From Actinomycetota bacterium (GTDB lineage Bacteria; Actinomycetota; Thermoleophilia; Solirubrobacterales; Solirubrobacteraceae), in contig WLOQ01000003.1 in assembly GCA_009699245.1 (NCBI GenBank), positions 173,588 to 237,587 of the forward strand: a stretch of 64,000 nucleotides of DNA, read 5' to 3'. How positions within the stretch are numbered: position 1 is the stretch's first letter; each line of letters opens with the position of its first letter. Made by a program: the position numbers and the translations under genes. This document shows, in pieces, positions 24,658 to 32,927 of this stretch. The notes under the pieces were generated by a model. It searched no databases. It was not told the origin of the DNA and worked only from the letters and a program-made list of their open reading frames with translations.

Positions 24658-25454
24658 TCTGCGCGGCAGTGCTCGCAGATGAGCGCCGCCGACTCGGCCG
24701 GGCGCTCGACCCAGAAGAGGTGCCCCGTCCCGGCGAAGATCTCAAGCCGCGCGCTGGGAATCGCCGCAGCGATGGCGACGGCGTTCGAGACGCTGAGCAT
24801 GCGATCAACGTCGCCGTGGAAGACGAGCGTCGGCGCCGCGATCGTCGGCAGTCGCGCGCTTGCATCGTGACGAGCCGTGGCGCGCATCTGTGCCATGACG
24901 ATGTCGGGCGGCGCCGGCAGCGCCAGCGCAGAGTCCCGGAATGCCTCATACGCACCGGGAGTCTGAGCGAACTCGGGTGAGACGTTCACGTCCCAGCGGG
25001 TGCGCAGTGCGAGCTCGGGATCGCCTGAGCGCATGCTCGCGAGGAGAGCGTCGATCACCGCGCGATCGGTCAGCGCACCATCGCTCCCGCCGGCGTAGGT
25101 GCAACCCAAGGTCAGTGTCCGGACCGTGCTCGGGCGTCGCAGAACGAGTTCCTGGGCCACCATGCCGCCCATCGAGATGCCCAGCACATGTGCCTGCGGG
25201 ATCCCGAGCGCTTCGAGCAGCAGCCCGGCGTCATCCGCGAGGTCGGCGATCTCGACCGGCCCGTCGACATTGTCGGACCAGCCGAGACCACGATGGTCGA
25301 AGGTGATCACCTCGAACTCCTGGGCGAGCGCCTGAAGAAACGGCTCGCCCCAGCTCAGGTGCGTGCCGCCGAGACCCATGATGAGGAGCAGCGGGTCCCC
25401 GGCTCCGCGCCGGAGGTAGTGCAGGCGACGCCCACCGAGATCCGCATGCGGCAT
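24651..25454 (-). CDS. Alpha/beta hydrolase (complete triad)
   Basis: This 267-residue alpha/beta hydrolase carries ITFDHRGLGWSD, nucleophile GISMGG, acid turn HGDVDRM and catalytic His in GTGHLFWVERP. Esterase, lactonase, haloperoxidase-like and C-C hydrolase functions share this pattern. The stop overlaps the end of the thioredoxin-TPR gene on the other strand. No pathway partner is evident beside it. Confidence 0.8.
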   Translation of the reverse strand: MPHADLGGRRLHYLRRGAGDPLLLIMGLGGTHLSWGEPFLQALAQEFEVITFDHRGLGWSDNVDGPVEIADLADDAGLLLEALGIPQAHVLGISMGGMVAQELVLRRPSTVRTLTLGCTYAGGSDGALTDRAVIDALLASMRSGDPELALRTRWDVNVSPEFAQTPGAYEAFRDSALALPAPPDIVMAQMRATARHDASARLPTIAAPTLVFHGDVDRMLSVSNAVAIAAAIPSARLEIFAGTGHLFWVERPAESAALICEHCRADQ

Positions 25455-25466
25455 GGCGTGATCCTG

Positions 25467-26510
25467 TCAGAGCGCGAAGGTCAGCTGATCGTCGCCGGCG
25501 GAGAGACCGGCGATCCCGACTCCGAGCAGCCGCACGGGGCGCGCCGGACGGTATTCGCGCAGGAGCTCGACGGCGGTGCCATGAATCTCGCGCTCATCAT
25601 CGGTCGCGTGTCCGAGCGTGCGTGCGCGCGTCACGGTCGTGAAGTCGTCCAGCCGGAGCTTGAGCCGCACGGTCCGCCCCCGCCGGTCGCGCTCGCGCAG
25701 ACTGCCGCACAACTGCGCGGTGAGGACGCCGAGGATCTCCTCGAGTTCGCCGATGTCCCGAACGTCGTGCTCGAAGGTCCGCTCTCGCGACTCGCTGACG
25801 ACCGCGCGCTCTGGCTCGACCCGCGCATCGTCCTCGAAGCGCGCGCGTGCTGCGAGTTGCGGGCCCTGGCGCGGACCGAATACTGCGGCGAGCGTCCCCT
25901 CGTCCACCGCACCGAGGGCCCCGAGCGTCGTGATGCCCATGGCGCTCAGGCGCTCGACGGTGCGGGGACCGATGCCGGGGATGAGCCCCGGCGACGCTCC
26001 GGCGAAGCGTTCGCGTGCCTGCTCGATCGTGAGGCGCACGAACCCTCCTGGCTTCTCGGCGTCGGACGCGACCTTGGCGACGAGCTTGTTGGGGCCGATG
26101 CCGACCGATGCGGTCAGGCCGGTCGCCGTGCGGATCTCGGCGACGAGGCGCCGAAGCGCAGCGTTCGGGGTGACAAGGCCGGTGATGTCGAGGTAGGCCT
26201 CGTCGATTCCCATCTGTTCGACGATGTCGATGTGATCGCGCACGACCGCCATGACCGCGCGCGAAGCGCTGCGGTACGCGTCGAGATCCGGCGGTACGAG
26301 AATCCCCTGGGGGCAGAGGCGCCGCGCCTGGACGGTCGGCATCGCGGAACGCACACCGAACGCCCGAGCCTCGTAGGACGCCGTGGTGACGACGGCGCGC
26401 GGGCCACTGCCCGAGACGATGACCGGGAGCCCCCGCAGCTCCGGCCGGCGCAGCAGTTCGACGTTCGCGAAGAAGGCGTCGAGGTCGAGGTGCGCGAGGA
26501 GACCGGCCAC
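25467..26510 (-). CDS. dinB: DNA polymerase IV (Y-family)
   Basis: This 347-residue translesion polymerase starts LLAHLDLDAFFANVE, with the first catalytic Asp and the steric-gate Phe. It carries GIDEAYLDITG with the Asp-Glu catalytic pair, the helix-hairpin-helix LIPGIGPRTVERL, and a little-finger domain with RTFEHDVRD. The C-terminus DQLTFAL looks like a beta-clamp-binding peptide. No SOS-type palindrome is seen directly upstream of its GTG start. Confidence 0.92.
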   Translation of the reverse strand: MAGLLAHLDLDAFFANVELLRRPELRGLPVIVSGSGPRAVVTTASYEARAFGVRSAMPTVQARRLCPQGILVPPDLDAYRSASRAVMAVVRDHIDIVEQMGIDEAYLDITGLVTPNAALRRLVAEIRTATGLTASVGIGPNKLVAKVASDAEKPGGFVRLTIEQARERFAGASPGLIPGIGPRTVERLSAMGITTLGALGAVDEGTLAAVFGPRQGPQLAARARFEDDARVEPERAVVSESRERTFEHDVRDIGELEEILGVLTAQLCGSLRERDRRGRTVRLKLRLDDFTTVTRARTLGHATDDEREIHGTAVELLREYRPARPVRLLGVGIAGLSAGDDQLTFAL

Positions 26511-26554
26511 GCAGCCGAGCTTATGGAGCTCGACCGACGTGACCGGCCCCGGGA

Positions 26555-27100
26555 TCAGGCTGCGACGGCGAGCGGCGCGAGCTGCGCCTCGTGCTCCTCG
26601 CGCAGCTTCGTCAGTCCGAGCCGAATCCGGCTCTTGGCCGTGCCGAGGGGCACATCCGAGTGACGTGCGATCTCGTCTGCGGTGAGCCCTCCCCAGTAGG
26701 CGAGGAGGACGGCCTCCCGCTGTGGGTCCGGAAGTGTGGCGAGCGCGTCGCGCACCACGCGGGTGCGCTCCTCGTACTCGGCCATCGCCGCCGGGCTGTC
26801 CTCGACGCGCGACTCCTCACCGGAGACGACCATCTTGAGGCGATCGGAGGCGCGGCCGGCGGCCTGACCCTCGCGCCAGACATCAAGCGCGCGGCTGCGC
26901 GCCATCAGCCGCAGGTAGCTCCCGAGCTCGCCGCGGCGGGCATCGAAGGCCGCCGGCCGCCGCCAGACCTTCAGGAAGACGTCCTGGACGACATCCTGTG
27001 CCTGAGCGCTGTTGCCCAGGATCCGATACGCCGCGCCATACACACCGCGCGAGTGCTCCTCATACATCCGGGAATACGTGGCTGGGTCGCTGAGGTTCAT
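26555..27100 (-). CDS. ECF-type RNA polymerase sigma factor (SigK-like)
   Basis: This 181-residue protein has sigma region 2 (YRILGNSAQAQDVVQDVFLK, then the -10 recognition segment SYLRLMARSRALDVWR) and region 4 (LPDPQREAVLLAYWGGLT, then VPLGTAKSRIRLGLTKLR). A clear AGGAG precedes the ATG at 27100. The pattern is like actinobacterial SigK/SigL-type ECF factors, which are normally held by a membrane anti-sigma factor. No adjacent anti-sigma gene is present, but a membrane protein with an RskA-like outer domain lies about 2.3 kb away (29423-30358). Confidence 0.87.
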   Translation of the reverse strand: MNLSDPATYSRMYEEHSRGVYGAAYRILGNSAQAQDVVQDVFLKVWRRPAAFDARRGELGSYLRLMARSRALDVWREGQAAGRASDRLKMVVSGEESRVEDSPAAMAEYEERTRVVRDALATLPDPQREAVLLAYWGGLTADEIARHSDVPLGTAKSRIRLGLTKLREEHEAQLAPLAVAA

Positions 27101-27142
27101 GGCCTGCTCCTGTCCGTGGGAACGTCCGGTGTGATCCAGCAT

Positions 27143-27186
27143 ACACAAACCGTTGAGGGTTGTGTAATCCCGTGTTGAAGGTTGAG
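27143..27186. promoter_or_regulatory. Repeat-rich divergent control region between the sigma factor and nadE
   Basis: ACACAAACC (27143-27151) and GGGTTGTGT (27157-27165) form an inverted repeat with one mismatch and a 5-base loop. A direct repeat GTTGANGGTTGNG occurs at 27152-27164 and 27174-27186, 22 bases apart, or about two helical turns. On the minus strand TATGCT next to the repeat is a plausible -10 for the sigma gene. The arrangement suggests an activator or autoregulatory site. Confidence 0.5.
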
Positions 27187-27227
27187 TCGGGATCCTGGAC
27201 GGCGGCCGCGCAATACTTGGCCCTCGC

Positions 27228-28949
27228 ATGCGGATCGCCCTCGCGCAGATGAACGCCGTCGTCGGCGACCTCGACGGCAACGAGGTCCGCATCGCCGATG
27301 CGATCGAGCGCGCACGCGATGCCGGCGCGCAGCTCGTGGTGTTCCCGGAGCTGGCCATCACCGGGTATCCGCCGGAAGACCTTCTGCTGAAGGACCACCT
27401 GCTCGACGACGCGCGAGCCGCAGTCGAGCGGCTCGCCGCCCTCGCGCGCGGGATCGTCGTGATCATCGGGTTCCCGGAGCATGCACAGGACGTGTACAAC
27501 GCCGCTGCGGTGCTCGCGGACGGGACCGTCCAGGGGATCTACCGCAAGAACCACCTCCCCAACTACGGCGTCTTCGACGAGCACCGCTACTTCCGGGCTG
27601 GGCGCAGCGGGGCCACCGTCGAGATCGATGACGTGACCGTCGGCCTGACCATCTGCGAGGACATCTGGCTGCCGGGCTCACCCGCAACCGATGAGGCCTC
27701 GGCCGGCGCGCAGCTGCTCGTCAATCTCTCGGCATCACCCTTTCAGGCAGGCAAGGGCGCCGCCCGTGAGCGGATGGTCGCCCAGCGCGCGCGCGACAGC
27801 CTCTGCGCCATCGCGTTCTGCGGGCTCGTCGGCGGTCAGGACGAGCTCCTCTTCGACGGCCACTCCTTCATCGTGGACCACGAGGGGACGCTGCTCGCGC
27901 GCGCCACGCAGTTCGACGAGGAGCTCCTCGTGTGCGACGTCGACATCGCGTCGGTCAGTGCCGCGCGACTGCACGACACGCGCACGCGCCCCGCTGCAGA
28001 CCGCGCCCCGGCAACGGTCGACGACCTGGGCCGACACTCCAGCGACGCAGCCGCCCGCATCGGCGCCGCGTCCGACCGGCCGGCGCCGATCGCACCGCTC
28101 CTGGACCCGTCCGAGGAGATCTGGCGCGCCTTGGTCCTCGGCACGCGTGATTACACCCGGAAGAACGGCTTCGACCACGTCGTCCTCGGACTCTCCGGCG
28201 GCATCGATTCGGCACTCGTGGCGTGCATCGCGGTGGATGCGCTGGGCCCGAAGCATGTGACCTGCGTGACGATGCCCTCGCGCTACACCTCGGACGGGAC
28301 CTACACCGACGCGGGCGCCCTCGCGCGCTCGCTCGGGGTCGAACTGCTGGAGATCCCGATCGCGCCCGCGGCGCAGCTCTACGACGACATGCTCAGCGGC
28401 GTCTTCGCGGGTCGCGAGCCGGACCTCACGGAGGAGAATCTCCAGGCCCGCATCCGCGGCAATCTGCTGATGGCGTTGTCGAACAAGTTCGGCTGGCTCG
28501 TGCTGACGACCGGCAACAAGTCGGAGATGGCGGTCGGGTACTCGACGCTCTACGGCGACAGCGCCGGCGGCCTCGCGGTGATCAAGGACGTGCCCAAGAC
28601 CCTCGTCTACACGCTCGCCGAACACCGCAATACGAGGCCGGACGCTCCCATCCCGCCGACGATCATCACCCGTCCCCCATCCGCCGAACTGCGTCCGGAC
28701 CAGCGCGACCAGGACTCGCTGCCGCCGTACGACGTTCTCGACGCGGTGCTCGAGGGCTATGTCGAAGGCGACCTCGGCCGCGAGCAGCTCATCACGCGCG
28801 GTTTCGATGACGCCGTCGTCGACCGCATCATCCGGCTGGTCGACCTCGCCGAGTACAAGCGTCGCCAGCAGCCGCCGGGCATCAAGGTCACAAGTCGCGC
28901 CTTCGGACGTGATCGACGCATGCCGATCACCAACCGCTATCGCGGCTGA
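27228..28949 (+). CDS. nadE: Glutamine-dependent NAD+ synthetase
   Basis: This 573-residue two-domain enzyme is the last step of NAD+ synthesis. The N-terminal nitrilase-type glutaminase has the Glu-Lys-Cys triad in FPELAITGYPPEDLL, YRKNHLPNYGVFDE and GLTICEDIW. The C-terminal synthetase has the PP-loop LGLSGGIDSALVA and the substrate site TGNKSEMAVGYSTLYGD. Ammonia released from glutamine is tunnelled to adenylated deamido-NAD+. It is divergent from the sigma factor gene. Confidence 0.96.
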   Translation: MRIALAQMNAVVGDLDGNEVRIADAIERARDAGAQLVVFPELAITGYPPEDLLLKDHLLDDARAAVERLAALARGIVVIIGFPEHAQDVYNAAAVLADGTVQGIYRKNHLPNYGVFDEHRYFRAGRSGATVEIDDVTVGLTICEDIWLPGSPATDEASAGAQLLVNLSASPFQAGKGAARERMVAQRARDSLCAIAFCGLVGGQDELLFDGHSFIVDHEGTLLARATQFDEELLVCDVDIASVSAARLHDTRTRPAADRAPATVDDLGRHSSDAAARIGAASDRPAPIAPLLDPSEEIWRALVLGTRDYTRKNGFDHVVLGLSGGIDSALVACIAVDALGPKHVTCVTMPSRYTSDGTYTDAGALARSLGVELLEIPIAPAAQLYDDMLSGVFAGREPDLTEENLQARIRGNLLMALSNKFGWLVLTTGNKSEMAVGYSTLYGDSAGGLAVIKDVPKTLVYTLAEHRNTRPDAPIPPTIITRPPSAELRPDQRDQDSLPPYDVLDAVLEGYVEGDLGREQLITRGFDDAVVDRIIRLVDLAEYKRRQQPPGIKVTSRAFGRDRRMPITNRYRG

Positions 28950-28961
28950 TCCAGCGCGCGC

Positions 28962-29378
28962 TCAGGCGGGATCGCGGTCCCGCACCGCGATCGTCATGCG
29001 CGAGACGGCGCAGAGGCGCCCCGCCTCATCGGTCAGGTCGACCTCCCAGAGCCACGTCGTGCGACCGCGGTGGCGCCGCCGTGCCAGCGCATTGACCTGA
29101 CCGCCGAGGACCGGTCGCAGAAAGCTCGTCTGGTTCGACAACCCCTGTGCGACCTTGCCGTCCGGGTGCACGGCGATCGCCGTGGCCGACGAGGTGATCG
29201 ACTCCGCGATCGAGGCGAAGACGCCGCCGTGGACGAGGCCCATCGGCTGGAGATGATGCTCGCGCACGATCACTCGGGCACGGACCTCCTCGGGACCTGA
29301 TTCGAGGACTTCAAGGCCGTAGAGCGCGTCGAACGTGCGGTCGAGCGGAACGGCGAGCGGAAAGTCGGGGTCGATCAT
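28962..29378 (-). CDS. PaaI/YbgC-type hotdog thioesterase
   Basis: This 138-residue hotdog-fold protein has the family motif LVHGGVFASIAESITSSATA and SNQTSFLRPVLGG, as in PaaI and 1,4-dihydroxy-2-naphthoyl-CoA thioesterases. These hydrolyse acyl-CoA thioesters, often aromatic ones. The ATG at 29378 begins just before the domain. It converges on nadE with a 12-base gap, and its 5' end faces the HTH membrane protein gene. Confidence 0.83.
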   Translation of the reverse strand: MIDPDFPLAVPLDRTFDALYGLEVLESGPEEVRARVIVREHHLQPMGLVHGGVFASIAESITSSATAIAVHPDGKVAQGLSNQTSFLRPVLGGQVNALARRRHRGRTTWLWEVDLTDEAGRLCAVSRMTIAVRDRDPA

Positions 29379-29422
29379 CGCTGCGCCACGATACCGGCGC
29401 TCTCGACTACGCTTGACGCCCG

Positions 29423-30358
29423 ATGACCCGCGCCAGCGATCTCCCCGACGACCAGCAGGCCGTCCTGCGCCTCCTGCTGCGCGACGACGGAATCTCCTAC
29501 GACGAGATCGCGCGCAAGCTCCGCATGGCCCCCGCTGCCGTGCGCGACCGCGCTCACGACGCCGTGTCGGCACTCGGCCCTCAGGCCGGCGCTCCGCCCG
29601 CGGAACGTCGCAGGGAGCTCGCCGATTACCTCCTCGGTCAGCAGCAGCCCGGCGTGGCGCTTGCGACGTACGCGGCACTCGAACGATCCGACCAGGAGTC
29701 CTCCTGGGCTCGCGCGGCACGGGACGCGCTCGCGCCGCTTGCGCCGTTCGCCCTTCCTGAGGTGCCGGGCCTGACCGCGGGGCAGGCAGCGCTGCTCGAC
29801 GACGACGCGCCGCTCACACGGTCGCGCAGGCCGTCAGACGCACCCACCTCGCGCCGCGGCGGCGCCATCCTGCTCGGCGTCCTCGCGCTCGTGGCGGCAC
29901 TCGCCGGCGGATTCTTCATCGGTCGCGCGACCAAGGACGACGCGCCGGCGCGCGCGGCGTCCAAGGCGAAGACCACGACGACCGCGAGCTCCAAGGCGCA
30001 GGTCGACGGCCAGGCGAATCTCGTCCCGCCGTCCTCCTCGCCGACGCCCAAGGCGAAGGCCGTCGCCCAGTTCGTGACGAGCCAGGGCCAGCGGGGCATC
30101 GTCGTCCAGGCTCAGGGCCTGCCGGTGATCTCCGCGAAGGCCGGCTACCCGCTCTGGCTCACCGGGTCCGGACAGGCACCGGTGCTGCTCGGCTACATCC
30201 AGGGCGTCGACGCCAAGGGCGATGCACAGGTCGTCGGCCAGATCTCGGTCGATCCGAGCATGTACCAGCGCGTCGAGCTCACCGCCAAGACCACGGCGAC
30301 CCCGAAGGCTCCTGGCACCGTCCTGCTGGCCGGGCCGATCACCTTCCGCGCAGGCTGA
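29423..30358 (+). CDS. Membrane-tethered protein with sigma-region-4-like HTH and RskA-like outer domain
   Basis: This 311-residue protein has an N-terminal helix-turn-helix like sigma region 4 (DDQQAVLRLLLRDDGISYDE, then IARKLRMAPAAVRDR). A helical linker with a short repeat follows, then one transmembrane helix near 146-168 (GAILLGVLALVAALAGGFF), a Lys/Thr/Ser-rich linker and an outer domain with YPLWLTGSGQAPVLLGYIQ and APGTVLLAGPITF. That outer domain resembles the extracytoplasmic domain of RskA anti-sigma factors. It could be a membrane-bound transcription regulator or an unusual anti-sigma factor. The function is inferred from architecture only. Confidence 0.6.
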   Translation: MTRASDLPDDQQAVLRLLLRDDGISYDEIARKLRMAPAAVRDRAHDAVSALGPQAGAPPAERRRELADYLLGQQQPGVALATYAALERSDQESSWARAARDALAPLAPFALPEVPGLTAGQAALLDDDAPLTRSRRPSDAPTSRRGGAILLGVLALVAALAGGFFIGRATKDDAPARAASKAKTTTTASSKAQVDGQANLVPPSSSPTPKAKAVAQFVTSQGQRGIVVQAQGLPVISAKAGYPLWLTGSGQAPVLLGYIQGVDAKGDAQVVGQISVDPSMYQRVELTAKTTATPKAPGTVLLAGPITFRAG

Positions 30359-30361
30359 GCC

Positions 30362-30808
30362 TCACGCGGCGGCATCGACGGCGACGGCGAGCGCGTCCAG
30401 CGCCGCCTGCGCCTGCCGTGCCGCAGCACGACGTGCGAAGAGGCCGCCGAGCCGCGCGCGGCCGCGCATGCGCCGATCGATGATGATCGTCACGCGCGTC
30501 CCACTCCCCTCCTCGGGTGCGAGCTCGATCGCCTTCTCGTGCGATGACAGGACACCGGCGAAGGGTCCCGTGCCGAGCTCCTGCGCCGCGCGCCAGCCGG
30601 CCTCGGGGCGCACCTCGATCAGCGTGAAGTCCGCGCGCAGATGGCGCCCGCGCTGTGTGCGCAGCACCTCGGTGAAGCGCTCACGATCGTCGATTTCCAC
30701 CCGGGTCACATGCGGCCACCAGCGCTTCAGGCGCCGGACGTCACCTGCGACGCGCCAGATCTCCTGTGGCGTCGCAGCTATCACGCGCGAGCGTGCGACC
30801 CGGGCCAC
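30362..30808 (-). CDS. SRPBCC-family protein
   Basis: This 148-residue protein opens with VARSRVIAATPQEIWRVAGD and RLKRWWPHVTRVEI, the pattern of polyketide cyclase/START-like proteins. A C-terminal amphipathic Arg/Ala-rich helix follows. It is separated from apt by 3 bases and shares its direction, so it is probably the last gene of the proS-to-apt direction cluster. The ligand is unknown. Confidence 0.75.
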   Translation of the reverse strand: MARVARSRVIAATPQEIWRVAGDVRRLKRWWPHVTRVEIDDRERFTEVLRTQRGRHLRADFTLIEVRPEAGWRAAQELGTGPFAGVLSSHEKAIELAPEEGSGTRVTIIIDRRMRGRARLGGLFARRAAARQAQAALDALAVAVDAAA

Positions 30809-30811
30809 GGG

Positions 30812-31354
30812 CTATTTGCCGTCGTAGCGCAGGAGCGTGCGAACCGGCAGCGGTGCGAGCCGTGCTGCGCCACCGAGGAAGGCGAGCTCGATGAGGAACG
30901 CGAACCCGGCGACCGCACCCCCGACCCTGTCGACGAGTCCGCGCAGCGCAAGCGCGGTGCCGCCCGTCGCCAGCAGGTCGTCGTGCACGAGGACACGCGA
31001 GCCGGGCGCGATCGCGTCGGCGTGCAGCTCCAGCGCGTCGGTGCCGTACTCGAGCTCATATTCTGCGCGCACCGTGTCATGCGGAAGCTTGCCGGGCTTG
31101 CGCGCCAGGACGAATCCGCAACCGAGCTCCCGAGCGAGGGCGGGCCCGAGGAGAAACCCGCGTGCCTCAGCGCCGATCACGACCTCGGGCTCGAGCGGCC
31201 GGGCGAGCGCCGCGAGGCCGCGCACAGCCTGTGCCAGCCCCTGAGGCGACGCGAGCAGCGGCGTGATGTCCTTGAAGATGATCCCGGGCTGCGGGAAGCC
31301 GGGAATGTCCCGGACGAGGTTGCGCAGGAACGCCTCGGGGAGCGGCTCGCTCAC
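30812..31354 (-). CDS. apt: Adenine phosphoribosyltransferase
   Basis: This 180-residue purine salvage enzyme makes AMP from adenine and PRPP. The family start IPGFPQPGIIFKDITPLLA, the catalytic loop region VIGAEARGFLLGPALA, KPGKLPHDTVRAEYELEYG and the PRPP-binding motif VLVHDDLLATGGTA are all present. Its start overlaps the MerR-like gene stop by 4 bases. Confidence 0.93.
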   Translation of the reverse strand: MSEPLPEAFLRNLVRDIPGFPQPGIIFKDITPLLASPQGLAQAVRGLAALARPLEPEVVIGAEARGFLLGPALARELGCGFVLARKPGKLPHDTVRAEYELEYGTDALELHADAIAPGSRVLVHDDLLATGGTALALRGLVDRVGGAVAGFAFLIELAFLGGAARLAPLPVRTLLRYDGK

Positions 31355-32106
31355 GCGAGCAGGCGCCGCAGGTCGCGCACGAGCAGGAGGTGCTTCAGAT
31401 GCGTGGTGACGCTCGCGAGATTCTCGAGTGCCTCAACCGCCTCGCGGCGGCGCTCGGTATTGCGTGAGCGCAGTGCCGGAGCGAGGATCTGCTGGAGGAG
31501 CGCCGCCTCACGGTCGGCCGACGTGCGGAAGACGCGCAGGTTGCGACCCTCGACGCCGTACCGCGCGAGTTCGACGACCGCGCGGATGATCTCTCGCTCG
31601 GTGTCGTCGAACCAGAGCGTGCCTTCCCGCTGCTCACCGGTGATGACCCCATGGTCGCGGAGCTCCTCGATGAGCTTCGGCTCGGCTCGTGTCTCCTCAA
31701 GCACCTCATCGAGCGGGAACGAGGCGCCGGCTGCACCACTGATCGCCGGTCGCCGCGGCGCGCGCTGGCCACCGGCGTCAGGGCCCGGGACGGCGACGTC
31801 GTCGTCTGCACGCCCGGACGCGAGTTCCTGGCGGATGACCCGCAGCGGCAGGAACTCGTCGCGCTGGAGCCGCAGGATCGTGCGCAGCCGGCTCACGTCG
31901 GTCGCGGAGTAGAGGCGGTAGCCGCCCGCTGTGCGCTTCGGCATCAGGAGCTTCTGATCCTCGAGATACCGGATCTTCGAGATCGAGATGTCAGGAAACT
32001 CGGGGGACAGCGTCTTGCAGACCGCCCCGATCGTCATCGGCTTCGACCGCGGGCGCTCGTCGCCCGGCGCGATCGGCTGAGATGGCTGGGCTGCGGTCGT
32101 CGTCAT
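31351..32106 (-). CDS. MerR-family regulator, FtsR/Rv1828-like
   Basis: This 251-residue protein has an N-terminal MerR winged helix: MTIGAVCKTLSPEFPDISIS, IRYLEDQKLLMPKRTAGGYR and LYSATDVSRLRTILRLQRD. The C-terminal domain is long and lacks metal-binding cysteines. Size, motifs and location next to an FHA gene match the actinobacterial FtsR/Rv1828 group; FtsR regulates ftsZ in Corynebacterium. It overlaps both neighbours by 4 bases. Confidence 0.83.
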   Translation of the reverse strand: MTTTAAQPSQPIAPGDERPRSKPMTIGAVCKTLSPEFPDISISKIRYLEDQKLLMPKRTAGGYRLYSATDVSRLRTILRLQRDEFLPLRVIRQELASGRADDDVAVPGPDAGGQRAPRRPAISGAAGASFPLDEVLEETRAEPKLIEELRDHGVITGEQREGTLWFDDTEREIIRAVVELARYGVEGRNLRVFRTSADREAALLQQILAPALRSRNTERRREAVEALENLASVTTHLKHLLLVRDLRRLLA

Positions 32107-32576
32107 CGAGCGAGGAAGGTGAGCTTGTATTTGCCGATCTGCACCTCATCGCCGTCCTCGAGCCGCTGCGACTCGATCCGGCGACGATTCACATACGTGC
32201 CGTTCAACGAGCCGAGATCGTCGAGGAAGACGCCATCACCGCGGCGCACGAGCAGCGCGTGGTCGCGGGACACGGTCACGTCGTCGAGAAACAGCGCACA
32301 GTCCGGGCGCCGCCCGATCGTCATCCGCTCACGGTCGATCGGGAAGCTCTCCCCCACATGCCCAGCGCCAGAGCGCACCACGAGGGCAGCACCCTTTGCC
32401 GCGACGACCTCCTCGAGCTCGACCGGCACGAGCTCTCCAGTTGCCTCGTCGATGCGGTAGGTGGCCGTCGAGGATTCAGCCGACCCGTGCAGGTCACCGA
32501 GGTACGCCCCGCACTTCTGGCAGTAGTTGGCGGCGTCCGTGTTGACGAACGCGCACTCGGGGCAATGGAGCGCCAC
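32103..32576 (-). CDS. Zinc-ribbon FHA-domain protein, GarA-like
   Basis: This 157-residue protein has an N-terminal zinc ribbon (Cys5, Cys8, Cys19, Cys22) and a C-terminal FHA domain. The phosphothreonine-binding residues are Gly88-Arg89, Ser103-Arg104, His106 and Asn125-Gly126. FHA proteins bind phosphothreonine partners of Ser/Thr kinases. The pairing with a MerR gene is as in GarA (Rv1827)-Rv1828 of mycobacteria, where GarA controls glutamate and 2-oxoglutarate enzymes. The GarA-type ETTVETTS motif is not clearly present, but Ser/Thr-rich ESSTATY precedes the FHA domain. Confidence 0.85.
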   Translation of the reverse strand: MALHCPECAFVNTDAANYCQKCGAYLGDLHGSAESSTATYRIDEATGELVPVELEEVVAAKGAALVVRSGAGHVGESFPIDRERMTIGRRPDCALFLDDVTVSRDHALLVRRGDGVFLDDLGSLNGTYVNRRRIESQRLEDGDEVQIGKYKLTFLAR

Positions 32577-32587
32577 GACCGACCGTC

Positions 32588-32851
32588 TCAGCTCGCGGCT
32601 TCGCCCTCAAGGCCGTCACGACCAGCCAGGATGTCGGTCAGGCGCTGCACGTCGTCACCGGAGATCGTCTCGCCCCCGCCCTCGTGCTTGAGCCGCAGAC
32701 GGTTCACGAGCTCCGCACGCAGGATGTCGATCTTGCCGTGGAGGATCCGTCGCCGGTACGAGATCTCGGTCTCTTCCGCGGTGAGCTGATGAATCAGCTC
32801 CTTGAGCTCGTCATTGTTGAGCGCGCCGAGGTCGGGAAAAGTGTCGTCCAT
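32588..32851 (-). CDS. RsiG-like c-di-GMP-binding anti-sigma factor
   Basis: This 87-residue protein is mostly helical. It carries the RsiG c-di-GMP signature E(X)3S(X)2R(X)3Q(X)3D as Glu27-Ser31-Arg34-His38-Asp42, with His in place of Gln. RsiG holds the sigma factor WhiG (FliA-like) in Streptomyces when c-di-GMP is bound. Streptomyces RsiG has two copies of the motif, while Rubrobacter RsiG has one and dimerises. This one has a single copy, so it probably works as a homodimer. It lies just upstream of the FHA and MerR genes. Confidence 0.75.
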   Translation of the reverse strand: MDDTFPDLGALNNDELKELIHQLTAEETEISYRRRILHGKIDILRAELVNRLRLKHEGGGETISGDDVQRLTDILAGRDGLEGEAAS

Positions 32852-32927
32852 GAGAAGGGGCGGGGGTCCGGGGTCAGGAACTGGGACCCGCCCCGCGAGC
32901 ATACCAGCGCCCGCAGGGGGGTCAACC

